Source: JAEVLT01 sp044598425
GTDB taxonomy: Bacteria > Bacillota > Bacilli > Bacillales > Cytobacillaceae
Direction: 5' to 3'
Length of the DNA: 64,000 bases
Assembly (NCBI GenBank): GCA_044598425.1
Contig: CP172536.1
Coordinates: 62,001 to 126,000, forward strand
Position numbers and translations under genes: made by a program. Numbering within the stretch: position 1 is the first letter of the stretch; every line of letters starts with the position of its first letter. The notes under the pieces were generated by a model. It was not told the DNA's origin. It did no database searches and saw only the letters and a list, made by a program, of their open reading frames with translations. This document shows positions 18,635-26,892 of this stretch, in pieces.

Positions 18635-19420
18635 GTGATCTTTGTATTTGATGTCGGAAATACGAACATTGTCCTCGGTGTTTATAAGGGTGACGAGCTG
18701 AAATATCATTGGCGAATTGAGACCAACCGCAATCGAACAGATGATGAGTATGGAATGATGATTAAATCTTTGTTTGACCATTCAGGGCTTTCATTTGCGG
18801 AAATTGACGGGATCATCATTTCCTCTGTTGTGCCGCCAATCATGTTTGCACTTGAGAGGATGTGCCAAAAGTATTTCCATATTAAACCTTTGATTGTCGG
18901 ACCGGGAGTTAAGACAGGATTGGATATTAAGTATGAGAACCCAAGGGAAGTTGGCGCCGACCGAATTGTGAATGCCGTTGCGGCAATCCATGAATATGGA
19001 AGCCCATTAATAATTGTAGATTTCGGAACAGCGACAACTTATTGTTATGTGAATGAACACCGCCAGTATTTGGGAGGGGCCATTGCTCCGGGTATTAATA
19101 TCTCAACCGAGGCACTATATTCAAAGGCTGCCAAACTTCCGAGGATCGAAATTACTCGTCCTGAAGGTGTGATTGGCAAAAATACCGTTTCAGCGATGCA
19201 AGCGGGAATTGTTTATGGATATGTGGGCCAGGTTGAGGGAATTGTAAAGCGAATGATGGAACAAAGCCCGCAAAAACCAAGCGTGATTGCGACTGGGGGA
19301 TTAGCCAATATGATTGCCCAGGAATCGAATATTATTGATATTGTTGATCCATTTTTAACCTTAAAAGGATTGCAGCTGATCTACAAAAGAAACATGGATA
19401 TGATAAGAAAAGACAACTAG
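18635..19420 (+). CDS. coaX: Type III pantothenate kinase CoaX
   Basis: CoaX catalyses the first step of coenzyme A synthesis, phosphorylating pantothenate. The 261-aa protein has the ASKHA-fold phosphate-1 motif at its start (FVFDVGNTNIVLG) and a second conserved stretch, ADRIVNAVAA, further on; the type III enzyme is insensitive to CoA feedback. The start is GTG 18635, directly before the conserved strand, and a ribosome-binding site is weak (GTGGTGA). hslO follows after 14 bases. Confidence 0.95.
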   Translation: MIFVFDVGNTNIVLGVYKGDELKYHWRIETNRNRTDDEYGMMIKSLFDHSGLSFAEIDGIIISSVVPPIMFALERMCQKYFHIKPLIVGPGVKTGLDIKYENPREVGADRIVNAVAAIHEYGSPLIIVDFGTATTYCYVNEHRQYLGGAIAPGINISTEALYSKAAKLPRIEITRPEGVIGKNTVSAMQAGIVYGYVGQVEGIVKRMMEQSPQKPSVIATGGLANMIAQESNIIDIVDPFLTLKGLQLIYKRNMDMIRKDN

Positions 19421-19434
19421 AAAGGAGCTTTCTG

Positions 19435-20313
19435 ATGAATGATTATTTAATTAAGGCGCTGGCATTTGACGGCCAGGTTCGGGCGTATGCGGTGCGCACA
19501 ACGGAAACGGTTGCTGAAGCACAGCGCCGGCATCGAACATGGCGTACAGCGTCGGCTGCTTTAGGCCGGTCGATTACGGCGGGTGTGATGATGGGAGCCA
19601 TGTTAAAGGGTGAAGATAAATTAACGATTAAGATTAAGGGCGATGGGCCGCTCGGACTTATTTTAGTTGACAGCAATGCCAAGGGTGAAGTGCGCGGATA
19701 TGTGGCCAACCCGGAAGTGGACTTTGAGGCAAATGAGCATGGAAAATTGGATGTGCGCCGAGCTGTTGGGACGAACGGTACGTTGACAGTTGTAAAAGAT
19801 CTCGGTCTGCGCGATTTTTTTTCTGGACAAGTCCCGCTTGTTTCGGGTGAACTGGGAGAAGACTTTACCTATTACTTTGTAACTTCCGAACAAGTGCCTT
19901 CTTCCGTAGGTGTTGGCGTCCTTGTTAATCCGGATGATTCGATTCTTGCTGCCGGCGGGTTTATTTTTCAATTAATGCCGGGAACAAAAGATGAAACCAT
20001 TATATTTATTGAAGAAAGATTAAAAACAATCCCGCCCATTTCCAGGTTAATTCAACAAGGATTAACTCCAGAAGAAATTTTGGCCGAGCTTTTTGGCAAA
20101 GAACAAGTAAGAGTACTGGAAACCATTCCTGTTCAATTTAAATGTTCGTGTTCAAAGGAACGTTTTGCTGAAGCCATTATTGGCTTAGGGCGTGCCGAGA
20201 TCGACGAAATGATTGAACAAGATGGCATGGCGGAGGCTCATTGCCATTTTTGCAATGAAAAATATCATTTTACAAAAAATGAATTGGAAGAGTTAAAAAG
20301 AGAAGCGAAATAA
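19435..20313 (+). CDS. hslO: Redox-regulated chaperone Hsp33
   Basis: The 292-aa cytoplasmic holdase is switched on by oxidation and unfolding. The C-terminal zinc switch is complete: CxC at residues 237 and 239 and CHFC at 270-273, 30 residues apart as in the family. AAGGAG precedes ATG 19435. The downstream foldase gene is 20 bases away, so coaX-hslO-yacD likely form one transcript. Confidence 0.96.
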   Translation: MNDYLIKALAFDGQVRAYAVRTTETVAEAQRRHRTWRTASAALGRSITAGVMMGAMLKGEDKLTIKIKGDGPLGLILVDSNAKGEVRGYVANPEVDFEANEHGKLDVRRAVGTNGTLTVVKDLGLRDFFSGQVPLVSGELGEDFTYYFVTSEQVPSSVGVGVLVNPDDSILAAGGFIFQLMPGTKDETIIFIEERLKTIPPISRLIQQGLTPEEILAELFGKEQVRVLETIPVQFKCSCSKERFAEAIIGLGRAEIDEMIEQDGMAEAHCHFCNEKYHFTKNELEELKREAK

Positions 20314-20336
20314 AAATCTTCTAGGGGGAGGTTTTG

Positions 20337-21230
20337 TTGCGAAAAAAAGAGCTTTGGCTAATCATTGCCGGTCTTTTTTTGTTAAATGTTTTGACGGTTG
20401 TTTTCTTTTTTGCTAAATCAGAGGGCACAAGCGGATTTGCCGCTGCTAATGAAAAGGTGGCGACTGTTGGTGGGGAATCCATTTCAAGACAGGACTGGCT
20501 GAATGAATTGGAAGCGCGCTACGGTAAAGAAGTATTGAAAGATATGATTGACCAAAAAGTGATTCGGGAGACGGCAGCGAAGTATAAAATTACTGTTTCA
20601 GATGAAGATGTTCGCCGCCAGCTGCGGATGGCTCAGGCTGTATATGGATCTTCTGCCGCTGAAAATAAAGCTGTCGATGAAAAGAAATGGAAAGAACAAG
20701 TGAAAAACAGCTTGCTGCTTGAAGAAATTTTAACGAAAGATGTAGTCGTTTCCGAAAATGAAATGAAAAAGTACTACAAAGAAAATCGTGATCAGTTTCG
20801 TGTTCCTACGACGTATCATCTATCGCATATCGTTGTAAAAACAGAGGCTGAGGCAAAAAAAGCCTTAAAAGAACTGTCTCAAGGTTCGAGTTTTTCGGCT
20901 TTGGCGATGGAGCGCTCCATTGAGGAATTTTCCGCCAATCAAGGCGGTGACATTGGTTATATTAGTCAGGATGATGAGCAATATCCGGCAGAATACCTTC
21001 AAACAGCGAAAAAGTTAAAAGCAGGAAAATACAGCGGCCCGATAAAAATCAAACAAGGGTATGCCATTATTAAGCTGCATAAAGTGATAAAAGGCCACAC
21101 ATATACGTTTGACGAAGTAAAAAATCAAATTCGCAGACAAATCGCGATGGAACAAATGAAGACGCCTGCTTCGGCAACGGCTTTCTGGGATGAAGTAAAA
21201 GTTGACTGGTTTTATGGGAATAAACAATGA
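20337..21230 (+). CDS. yacD: PpiC-type peptidyl-prolyl isomerase, membrane anchored (YacD)
   Basis: The protein of about 297 aa has an N-terminal membrane segment (about 7-25), a SurA-like N-terminal region, and a parvulin domain (about 150-245; contains STYHLSHIVV-like and GDIGYIS motifs). It is expected to act outside the membrane on secreted proteins, like PrsA, but there is no lipobox cysteine, so it is held by an uncleaved anchor. Two tandem TTG codons are candidates; GGGGGAGG (20324-20331) favours TTG 20337 with a 5-base spacing. Orthologue of B. subtilis yacD by position. Confidence 0.9.
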   Translation: MRKKELWLIIAGLFLLNVLTVVFFFAKSEGTSGFAAANEKVATVGGESISRQDWLNELEARYGKEVLKDMIDQKVIRETAAKYKITVSDEDVRRQLRMAQAVYGSSAAENKAVDEKKWKEQVKNSLLLEEILTKDVVVSENEMKKYYKENRDQFRVPTTYHLSHIVVKTEAEAKKALKELSQGSSFSALAMERSIEEFSANQGGDIGYISQDDEQYPAEYLQTAKKLKAGKYSGPIKIKQGYAIIKLHKVIKGHTYTFDEVKNQIRRQIAMEQMKTPASATAFWDEVKVDWFYGNKQ

Positions 21231-21285
21231 GTAAAGCAGTGGGTTTGAGTTGCTGCAATTTTTTTAAAAGAATAAGGGATAATGA

Positions 21286-21315
21286 TTGACAAGACGGGTA
21301 CTAAACTGGTAAATT
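21286..21315 (+). promoter_or_regulatory. Sigma A promoter of cysK
   Basis: TTGACA (21286-21291), an 18-base spacer and TAAATT (21310-21315) lie about 40 bases before cysK. The downstream ATTACTCGGAATAG resembles the GGAATT half of CymR sites that control B. subtilis cysK, but I cannot confirm an operator. Confidence 0.65.
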
Positions 21316-21357
21316 CTATTTAAACCAATAAAATTACTCGGAATAGAGGTGGCCATG

Positions 21358-22284
21358 ATGGCTCGTGTTGGAAATTCAGTTGCCGATTTAGTCGGCCAAA
21401 CACCCATTGTAAAATTAAACAGATTAGTAGATGAAAACAGTGCAGAAGTGTATTTAAAGCTGGAGTATTTTAATCCTGGAAGCAGTGTGAAGGATCGGAT
21501 TGGTTTAGCGATGATTGAAACAGCCGAAGAACAAGGTGTCATTAAACCAGGTGATACAATTATTGAGCCGACAAGCGGCAATACCGGAATTGGCTTAGCG
21601 ATGATCGCTGCTGCAAAAGGATATAAAGCTGTATTTGTTATGCCAGAAACGATGAGCTTAGAAAGAAGAAACCTTCTGCGCGCTTATGGAGCGGAGCTCG
21701 TTTTAACACCGGGTCCAGAAGGCATGAAAGGTGCGATCGCTAAAGCTGAAGAGCTTGTACAGCAGCATGGTTATTTTCTGCCGCAGCAGTTTAACAATCA
21801 GGCTAATCCTGAAGTTCATCGGCGCACAACCGGTAAAGAAATCGTTGAACAGATGGATCAGCTCGATGCTTTTGTCGCAGGGATTGGAACTGGCGGAACC
21901 ATTACGGGAGCGGGTTCAGTTTTACGCGAAAAATTCCCTGAAATTAAAATTTATGCAGTAGAACCAAAGGACTCACCGGTTCTTTCTGGCGGCAATCCTG
22001 GCCCTCATAAGCTTCAAGGTTTAGGTGCAGGCTTCGTTCCTCAGGTGTTAGACACTGATGTATACGATGAAGTTATTCAAGTAGAGGCGGAGAATGCATT
22101 TGAGTATGCCCGCCGTGCCGCAAGAGAAGAGGGCGTTCTCGGCGGTATCTCATCTGGGGCGGCCATTTATGCTGCAGTTGAGGTTGCAAAAAAACTAGGC
22201 AAAGGAAAGAAAGTTCTTGCAATTGTTCCAGATAATGGGGAGCGCTATTTGAGCACACCGTTATATCAATATGATGCTGAATAA
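21358..22284 (+). CDS. cysK: Cysteine synthase A (O-acetylserine sulfhydrylase)
   Basis: CysK makes cysteine from O-acetylserine and sulfide with PLP. The protein is 308 aa; the Schiff-base lysine is Lys45 in NPGSSVKDR, and the substrate loop TSGNTG and the phosphate loop GTGGT are intact. GTG 21349, ATG 21355 and ATG 21358 are in frame; GAGGTGG (21346-21352) and the B. subtilis N-terminus favour 21358. It pairs functionally with CysE at 52.6 kb. It ends in a terminator; in B. subtilis the pab genes follow, but they are missing here. Confidence 0.96.
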   Translation: MARVGNSVADLVGQTPIVKLNRLVDENSAEVYLKLEYFNPGSSVKDRIGLAMIETAEEQGVIKPGDTIIEPTSGNTGIGLAMIAAAKGYKAVFVMPETMSLERRNLLRAYGAELVLTPGPEGMKGAIAKAEELVQQHGYFLPQQFNNQANPEVHRRTTGKEIVEQMDQLDAFVAGIGTGGTITGAGSVLREKFPEIKIYAVEPKDSPVLSGGNPGPHKLQGLGAGFVPQVLDTDVYDEVIQVEAENAFEYARRAAREEGVLGGISSGAAIYAAVEVAKKLGKGKKVLAIVPDNGERYLSTPLYQYDAE

Positions 22285-22289
22285 GAAAT

Positions 22290-22323
22290 GGAAGTACCGG
22301 TTTAATGCCGGTGCTTTTTTATT
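22290..22323 (+). terminator. Terminator after cysK
   Basis: The stem AGTACCGG / CCGGTGCT with a TTTAATG-type loop is followed by TTTTTT. Confidence 0.85.
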
Positions 22324-22325
22324 TT

Positions 22326-22545
22326 ACTATCAGAATTTATATCTGAACTTCGATAACTGTCTAGCGCAAGCGCCTATCGGCTAGCGTACTTCGTCCTTCT
22401 CCCTACGATAAGTCAACATCGGCTCGCTACGCTCACCGTGTTTCCTTTATCTTTAGTCGAAGGGCCTCCAGTCCGTACGCCGATGACCAAGGGCGCTTGC
22501 GCTTTTCTTATACTATCAGAATTTATATCTTAACTTCGATAATTG
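22326..22545. repeat. REP-like intergenic repeat flanked by a 34-bp direct repeat
   Basis: A 34-base sequence beginning ACTATCAGAATTTATATCT occurs at 22326-22359 and again at 22512-22545 with two differences. Between them lies about 150 bases with complementary ends (GCGCAAGCGCC near 22364, GGGCGCTTGCGC near 22491), giving a foldable element. Its inner sequence resembles a repeat family I know to be common between genes in Bacillaceae. The pattern suggests insertion of the 150-base unit with duplication, or two units fused. A fragment occurs at 9603-9657. Confidence 0.7.
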
Positions 22546-22588
22546 AGGGTTCCCAAAAGTATAGCTTTTAGGAACACCCTTTTTTGTT
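22546..22588 (+). terminator. Strong hairpin with T-run in the cysK-folP scar
   Basis: AGGGTTCC(C)AAAAG / CTTTTAGGAACACCCT with a TATAG loop is followed by TTTTTT. No gene lies immediately upstream, so it may be the surviving terminator of deleted genes. Confidence 0.6.
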
Positions 22589-22606
22589 TATTGCTCTGAA
22601 CCTTGT

Positions 22607-22740
22607 CTGTTGATTTTCGTTCCAGGCGCTTCGCTTTCCGCGGGCGTGCCGGGGAGCCTCCTCAGCGCTTTAGCGCCTGCGGGGTCTCCCCTGCCCCGTA
22701 CTCCCGCAGGAGTCTGCGCGCCTTCCACTACAATCAACAG
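22607..22740 (-). repeat. CTGTTGATT...AATCAACAG repeat, copy 1 (inverted)
   Basis: This 134-base GC-rich element is bounded by CTGTTGATT and AATCAACAG, with internal complementarity including CTCCCGCAGGAGTC and CGCTTTCCGCGGGCG. It is the divergent, oppositely oriented relative of copies at 23485-23613 and 41341-41469. It is of a kind widespread between genes in Bacillaceae. Confidence 0.75.
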
Positions 22741-22866
22741 AGTGTAAAAATGATTTATGAACATTGTACAAAAAAATAAGAAAATAAATTCCATTTGGTA
22801 GAAGTTACTACACACCAGAACACCAGAAAGGAAGATTTTCTTATGTACATGAATGATCGCACGACT

Positions 22867-23440
22867 AAAACTTTAAAACGATACGATACTATGGTGTTTA
22901 TTCAAGAAGGAAGAAAGCTGTTTGTAAACAAAAAGTAGCGATTTTTCAAGAAACAGTTAAAAGACAGATAGCAAAGGTGAAAAAAGTTCTTCGAAAGAGA
23001 AATTGGAGCCAAAGAATAAAGGACCTGACTGGTAAAGACCCAATGGTCTGTTCAAAGTGCTCGTGTTACTATGAGTTCAAGGGATCCGTCTGTCTTCAGG
23101 ATGGAACCTTACAGATAAAATATGTAAGTATTCAAGGGCATATCTTGAAAGGATGATTGCGTATTTCACCGGTGTCAAAACAACGGAAAAAAGGGAAGAA
23201 AAAGAAACGTTTAATAAATCAAAGCCAACCAAAGAAACAAAAGCGTCAGCTATGTTTGTTTAGCGTGTCATGAAAAAGAGGAAATTCCATTGAATGTCGT
23301 AAGGGATTTTGACTTAATGGATGATGGAGATCCAACCACTCCACCGATGTTTTCATGCGAAAAATGTGGTGGACAATTATATCCATTGTACTACAAAGGA
23401 GCACATGGCATAGAGTACAAACTATTTGATGTTCTCTAAC
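22867..23440 (+). pseudogene. Truncated IS91-like transposase remnant (3' part)
   Basis: From AAAACTTTAAAAC at 22867 onwards the sequence is nearly identical to 40718-41295 of the intact element, covering the last ~135 codons of the transposase and its overlapping zinc-ribbon ORF. The catalytic part (NPHVH and GRYIRRPA) is missing. Relative to the intact copy there is a 7-base deletion near 23121 (GCCAAAT lost) and a one-base insertion near 23240; the first shifts the transposase frame and the second breaks the overlapping ORF. The 5' edge is fused to unrelated sequence starting ATGTACATGAATGATCGC at 22842. It occupies the site where pabBAC would be expected. Confidence 0.88.
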
Positions 23441-23484
23441 AAAAGGCCGCTTCGAATCTTATGGTTGATTTAGTTTATGGCACC

Positions 23485-23613
23485 CTGTTGATTGGAGCGG
23501 AAGGCACCGACTCCTGCGGGAAAAGCGGATCAAGGGAGACCCCGCAGGAGCGTAGCGACGAGGAGGCTCCCGACCGCCCGCGGAAAGCGAGTGCCTGGAG
23601 CGGAAATCAACAG
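23485..23613 (+). repeat. CTGTTGATT...AATCAACAG repeat, copy 2
   Basis: This 129-base element is identical or nearly so to 41341-41469 and lies at the same distance behind the IS91-like 3' end in both places. Internal stems are formed by CTCCTGCGGG / CCCGCAGGAG. Confidence 0.85.
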
Positions 23614-23642
23614 ACTCCGTTTATCAGCCAAACCAAAAAGGA

Positions 23643-23670
23643 TCGGGCGGTTTTTGCCCGGTTTTTTTGT
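23643..23670 (+). terminator. Hairpin at the right end of the IS91-like remnant
   Basis: TCGGGC / GCCCGG with a GGTTTTT loop is followed by a T-run. The same hairpin ends the homology of the intact element at 41499-41522, so it may be the rolling-circle end signal, a terminator, or both. Confidence 0.6.
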
Positions 23671-23778
23671 TTAATGGGAAAAATTTAAAAAAAATGAAAC
23701 TTGCGGGGTCTTCGTGTATGATAGAAAAAGGTAAAAGTAAACAAAAATCGTAAACTTTCAAGAATGAGGGTGTGAGAG

Positions 23779-24609
23779 ATGAGGGAAATTCATTGCGGCT
23801 CCTATACGCTTGATTATGGAAAAAAGACGGTTGTTATGGGAATCTTAAATGTTACTCCGGATTCGTTTTCTGACGGCGGGAAATTTAATCAGATTGAAAA
23901 AGCAGTAGCGCGCGCGAAAGAAATGGTGGAACAGGGAGCCGATATTATTGATATAGGCGGGGAGTCAACAAGGCCGGGATTTGCGCCGCTTTCTTTAGAA
24001 GAAGAGTTGGAACGTGTCATTCCGTTTGTTCAAGCGATTTCAGAAAACGTTGACGTGCCAATTTCCGTTGATACATATAAAGCAGAAGTAGCCAAACAGG
24101 CCATTCAAGCGGGCGCGCATATTATTAACGATATCTGGGGCGCAAAAGCAGATAAAAAAATGGCTGAAGTTGCCGCTGAACTGGAAGTTCCGATTATTTT
24201 AATGCACAATCGCCATACTCGTGACTATCAATGTTTTATTCGGGATGTTTTCAACGATCTATATGAAAGCATCGCTCTTGTCAAGCAGGCGGGCGTTAAA
24301 GATGACATGATTATCCTAGACCCAGGAATTGGCTTTGCAAAAAATTATGAGGAAAATATAGAAATGATGCAAAACTTGGATAAGCTTGTAGGGACGGGTT
24401 ATCCAGTTCTTTTGGGAACGTCAAGGAAGTCAATGATTGGGCATGCGCTTGATTTGTCTGTGAGCGAAAGAATGGAAGGAACAGGCGCAACAGTTTGCTA
24501 CGGGATTCAAAAAGGCTGTCAAATCATTCGGATTCACGATGTAAAGGAAATGAGCAGAATGGCTAAAATGATGGATGTATTAATGGGCAAGGGTGATTTT
24601 CATGGATAA
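23779..24609 (+). CDS. folP: Dihydropteroate synthase
   Basis: The 276-aa enzyme joins p-aminobenzoate to dihydropterin pyrophosphate and is the sulfonamide target. Family motifs are MGILNVTPDSFSDGGKF, GADIIDIGGESTRPG and DPGIGFAKN. It is called sul in B. subtilis. It overlaps folB by 8 bases. Promoter elements immediately upstream are weak (TATGAT near 23717); in B. subtilis this gene is transcribed with pabBAC, which are absent here, so the gene may now depend on a new promoter in the repeat scar. Confidence 0.96.
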   Translation: MREIHCGSYTLDYGKKTVVMGILNVTPDSFSDGGKFNQIEKAVARAKEMVEQGADIIDIGGESTRPGFAPLSLEEELERVIPFVQAISENVDVPISVDTYKAEVAKQAIQAGAHIINDIWGAKADKKMAEVAAELEVPIILMHNRHTRDYQCFIRDVFNDLYESIALVKQAGVKDDMIILDPGIGFAKNYEENIEMMQNLDKLVGTGYPVLLGTSRKSMIGHALDLSVSERMEGTGATVCYGIQKGCQIIRIHDVKEMSRMAKMMDVLMGKGDFHG

Positions 24610-24961
24610 AATCTATGTAAACAAAATGGAGTTTTATGGCTATCATGGAGTTTTCCCTGAGGAAAACAGATTAGGTCAGAGATTTATTGTCGACTTAGCG
24701 GCATCTATCGATTTACAGAAAGCAGGGCAAACGGATAACTTGGAGAACTCCGTTAATTACGCCCACCTTTATCAGATTTGCAAAGAAATTGCTGAAGGAC
24801 AGCCGTTTAAATTAATTGAATCGGTAGCGGAAAAAATCGCTGCCGCCATTTTAAAGGAGTTCTCCCTTATTTCAGACGTAACGGTAAAAGTAATGAAGCC
24901 AGACCCTCCGATCCCTGGTCATTATCAGTCTGTCGCAGTTGAAATCACAAGGAGAAGATAA
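24602..24961 (+). CDS. folB: Dihydroneopterin aldolase
   Basis: The 119-aa enzyme cleaves dihydroneopterin to 6-hydroxymethyl-dihydropterin in folate synthesis. Motifs are MEFYGYHGVFPEEN and KPDPPIPGHY. I chose ATG 24602 because it overlaps the folP stop (ATGGATAA) and gives MDK as in B. subtilis; an earlier GTG at 24593 adds only three residues. Translation is probably coupled to folP. Confidence 0.95.
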   Translation: MDKIYVNKMEFYGYHGVFPEENRLGQRFIVDLAASIDLQKAGQTDNLENSVNYAHLYQICKEIAEGQPFKLIESVAEKIAAAILKEFSLISDVTVKVMKPDPPIPGHYQSVAVEITRRR

Positions 24962-24963
24962 AT

Positions 24964-25491
24964 TTGGAAAATACAGCATTCATCGGGCTGGGATCGAATA
25001 TAGGCGATCGCTATCACTATTTGGTTAAAGCGATTCAATTTTTAGCAGAGCATCCGGAAATTATTTTAGTAAATTATTCCTCAATCTATGAAACAGATCC
25101 GGTAGGCTTTGAGGATCAAGATTTATTTTTAAATATGGTTGTAGAGGTAAAAACCAGCTTAAGCGCCGAAAAATTATTAGCGGTCTGTTTAGAAATTGAG
25201 TTGCGACTTGGAAGGAAAAGGGAAGTCAGATGGGGCCCGCGCACAATAGATCTTGACATTCTCCTTTATAACCAAGAAAATATTGAAACAGAGAAACTAA
25301 TGATTCCACATCCAAGAATGGCTGAGAGAGCTTTTGTCGTTGTCCCTTTATTAGAAGTAAAGCCAGCTATTCAATTCCCGGGCAAAGAAAGGTTCCTTGA
25401 TGTGGATTTAACTCGATTACTTGAAACAGAAGGAGTCCGAATATGGAAGCGGAAAAGTGGGGAAGACGTATTCGCGCTTATCGAAAGCTGA
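24964..25491 (+). CDS. folK: 6-hydroxymethyl-7,8-dihydropterin pyrophosphokinase
   Basis: The 175-aa kinase makes the pyrophosphorylated pterin used by FolP. It shows GLGSNIGDR, the family signature RWGPRTIDLDILLY, and IPHPRMAERAFVVVPL. The start is TTG 24964 with AAGGAGAAG just upstream. The end overlaps yazB by 49 bases. Confidence 0.95.
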   Translation: MENTAFIGLGSNIGDRYHYLVKAIQFLAEHPEIILVNYSSIYETDPVGFEDQDLFLNMVVEVKTSLSAEKLLAVCLEIELRLGRKREVRWGPRTIDLDILLYNQENIETEKLMIPHPRMAERAFVVVPLLEVKPAIQFPGKERFLDVDLTRLLETEGVRIWKRKSGEDVFALIES

Positions 25492-25652
25492 AGGGTTTTA
25501 CACAGGAAAGTTTCTCAAAAAAGCTTGGTATTTCTGTCTCGATCCTTGGAGAGATTGAAAGGGGAAACCGCCTCCCGAAAGCAGACTTGCAGTGGAAAAT
25601 AGCTCAAGTTTTAAATATAAGCATCGAAGAATTAACACCGCCTATGGAATAA
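25443..25652 (+). CDS. yazB: Small XRE-family HTH protein YazB
   Basis: The 69-aa protein is a single helix-turn-helix domain (RIRAYRKLKGFTQESFSKKL ... LGEIERGNR). It is the orthologue by position of B. subtilis yazB, a putative DNA-binding regulator of unknown target. The start lies inside folK (49-base overlap) with AAGGAGTCC upstream. Confidence 0.88.
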   Translation: MEAEKWGRRIRAYRKLKGFTQESFSKKLGISVSILGEIERGNRLPKADLQWKIAQVLNISIEELTPPME

Positions 25653-25680
25653 TGACAACAAAGATAAGGAGGAATGAATC

Positions 25681-26682
25681 GTGTTAAAAATTGGGGATAT
25701 AACGATGAAAAACCCCGTTGTTTTAGCGCCAATGGCAGGTGTCTGCAACTCCGCGTTCCGCTTGACGGTCAAGGAGTTTGGGGCAGGGCTTGTTTGTGCT
25801 GAAATGGTAAGTGATAAAGGAATTGTTTTCAAAAACGAAAAGACGATGAATATGCTGTATATTGATGAACGGGAAAAGCCGCTTAGCTTGCAAATTTTTG
25901 GCGGTGAAAAAGAAACGCTTGTCGAGGCAGCTAAATTTGTTGATCAAAATACAAATGCCGATATTATTGATATTAACATGGGCTGTCCTGTTCCGAAGAT
26001 CACGAAGTGCGATGCAGGAGCAAAATGGCTGCTTGATCCTGATAAAATCTATGAGATGGTTTCAGCAGTTGTGGCGGAGGTTGAAAAGCCTGTCACGGTA
26101 AAAATGCGCATGGGCTGGGATGAGGATCATATTTATGCTGTTAAAAATGCCCAGGCTGTTGAGCGGGCTGGCGGCAAAGCGGTTGCGCTTCATGGAAGAA
26201 CCCGGATCCAGATGTACGAAGGTACCGCAAACTGGGAAATTATTCGTGAAGTGAAACAGTCCGTGGCCATTCCGGTTATTGGCAATGGCGATGTAAAGAC
26301 TCCCCAGGATGCTAAAAGGATGCTGGAAGAAACAGGAGCGGATGGCGTTATGATTGGCCGCGCCGCATTAGGCAACCCATGGATGATTTACCGGACTGTG
26401 CAGTTTCTTGAAACGGGCAAGTTAATGGAGGAACCGAGCGTAAGGGAAAAAATGGATGTCTGTATCCTCCATCTCGATCGCCTGATTGCCTTAAAAAATG
26501 AAGATATCGCTGTTCGTGAAATGCGCAAGCATGCTGCCTGGTATTTAAAAGGCATCCGCGGCAACGCAAAAGTGCGCAATGCCATCAACGAGTGCCACAC
26601 AAGAAATGATTTAGTTTCATTGCTTCAAGAGCTTGTAATTGAAGCGGAAGAGAAGGAACAGAGCGAAGCGACCGTCAGCTGA
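25681..26682 (+). CDS. dusB: tRNA-dihydrouridine synthase DusB
   Basis: The 333-aa FMN enzyme reduces uridine to dihydrouridine in tRNA D-loops. The catalytic cysteine is Cys102 in NMGCPVPK; GRAALGNPW is the FMN phosphate site. The GTG at 25681 has GGAGG (25668-25672) 8 bases upstream. The position between yazB and lysS matches B. subtilis dusB (yacF). Confidence 0.95.
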   Translation: MLKIGDITMKNPVVLAPMAGVCNSAFRLTVKEFGAGLVCAEMVSDKGIVFKNEKTMNMLYIDEREKPLSLQIFGGEKETLVEAAKFVDQNTNADIIDINMGCPVPKITKCDAGAKWLLDPDKIYEMVSAVVAEVEKPVTVKMRMGWDEDHIYAVKNAQAVERAGGKAVALHGRTRIQMYEGTANWEIIREVKQSVAIPVIGNGDVKTPQDAKRMLEETGADGVMIGRAALGNPWMIYRTVQFLETGKLMEEPSVREKMDVCILHLDRLIALKNEDIAVREMRKHAAWYLKGIRGNAKVRNAINECHTRNDLVSLLQELVIEAEEKEQSEATVS

Positions 26683-26685
26683 GGT

Positions 26686-26714
26686 TTGACATTGTTATCC
26701 ATCTTTTCTATAAT
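26686..26714 (+). promoter_or_regulatory. Consensus sigma A promoter between dusB and lysS
   Basis: Perfect TTGACA (26686-26691), a 17-base spacer and perfect TATAAT (26709-26714). A terminator hairpin begins only about 12 bases after the predicted start (see 26734-26763). Confidence 0.85.
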
Positions 26715-26733
26715 ACTTTTGTTACTGAAGGGG

Positions 26734-26763
26734 CTGCCAGTGAAATTACTGGCAGTTTTTATT
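26734..26763 (+). terminator. Hairpin terminator directly after the 26686 promoter
   Basis: A perfect 8-bp stem CTGCCAGT / ACTGGCAG with a GAAATT loop is followed by TTTTTATT. It ends dusB transcripts and would also end the new transcript after about 40 nt. Confidence 0.85.
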
Positions 26764-26892
26764 CTATATAAATTGGAATTTTATTTTTATACTGTCTGAT
26801 TGGACGAGTTTGTGTAAAATAATAAAGTATGGATATTTTTTAGTATTACTGTACTGTTTTACATATAAAGAACACTAAATGGAGTTGATAGC

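Noticed and set aside
22842..22938. 32-codon ORF beginning ATGTACATGAATGATCGC
   Set aside because: It is a chance fusion of unrelated sequence to the truncated transposase in the wrong frame.
23461..23688. Overlapping ORFs of 60-75 aa across the 129-base repeat (also at 41317-41536)
   Set aside because: They lie in a repetitive hairpin element and have no ribosome-binding site; both frames run through the repeat equally.
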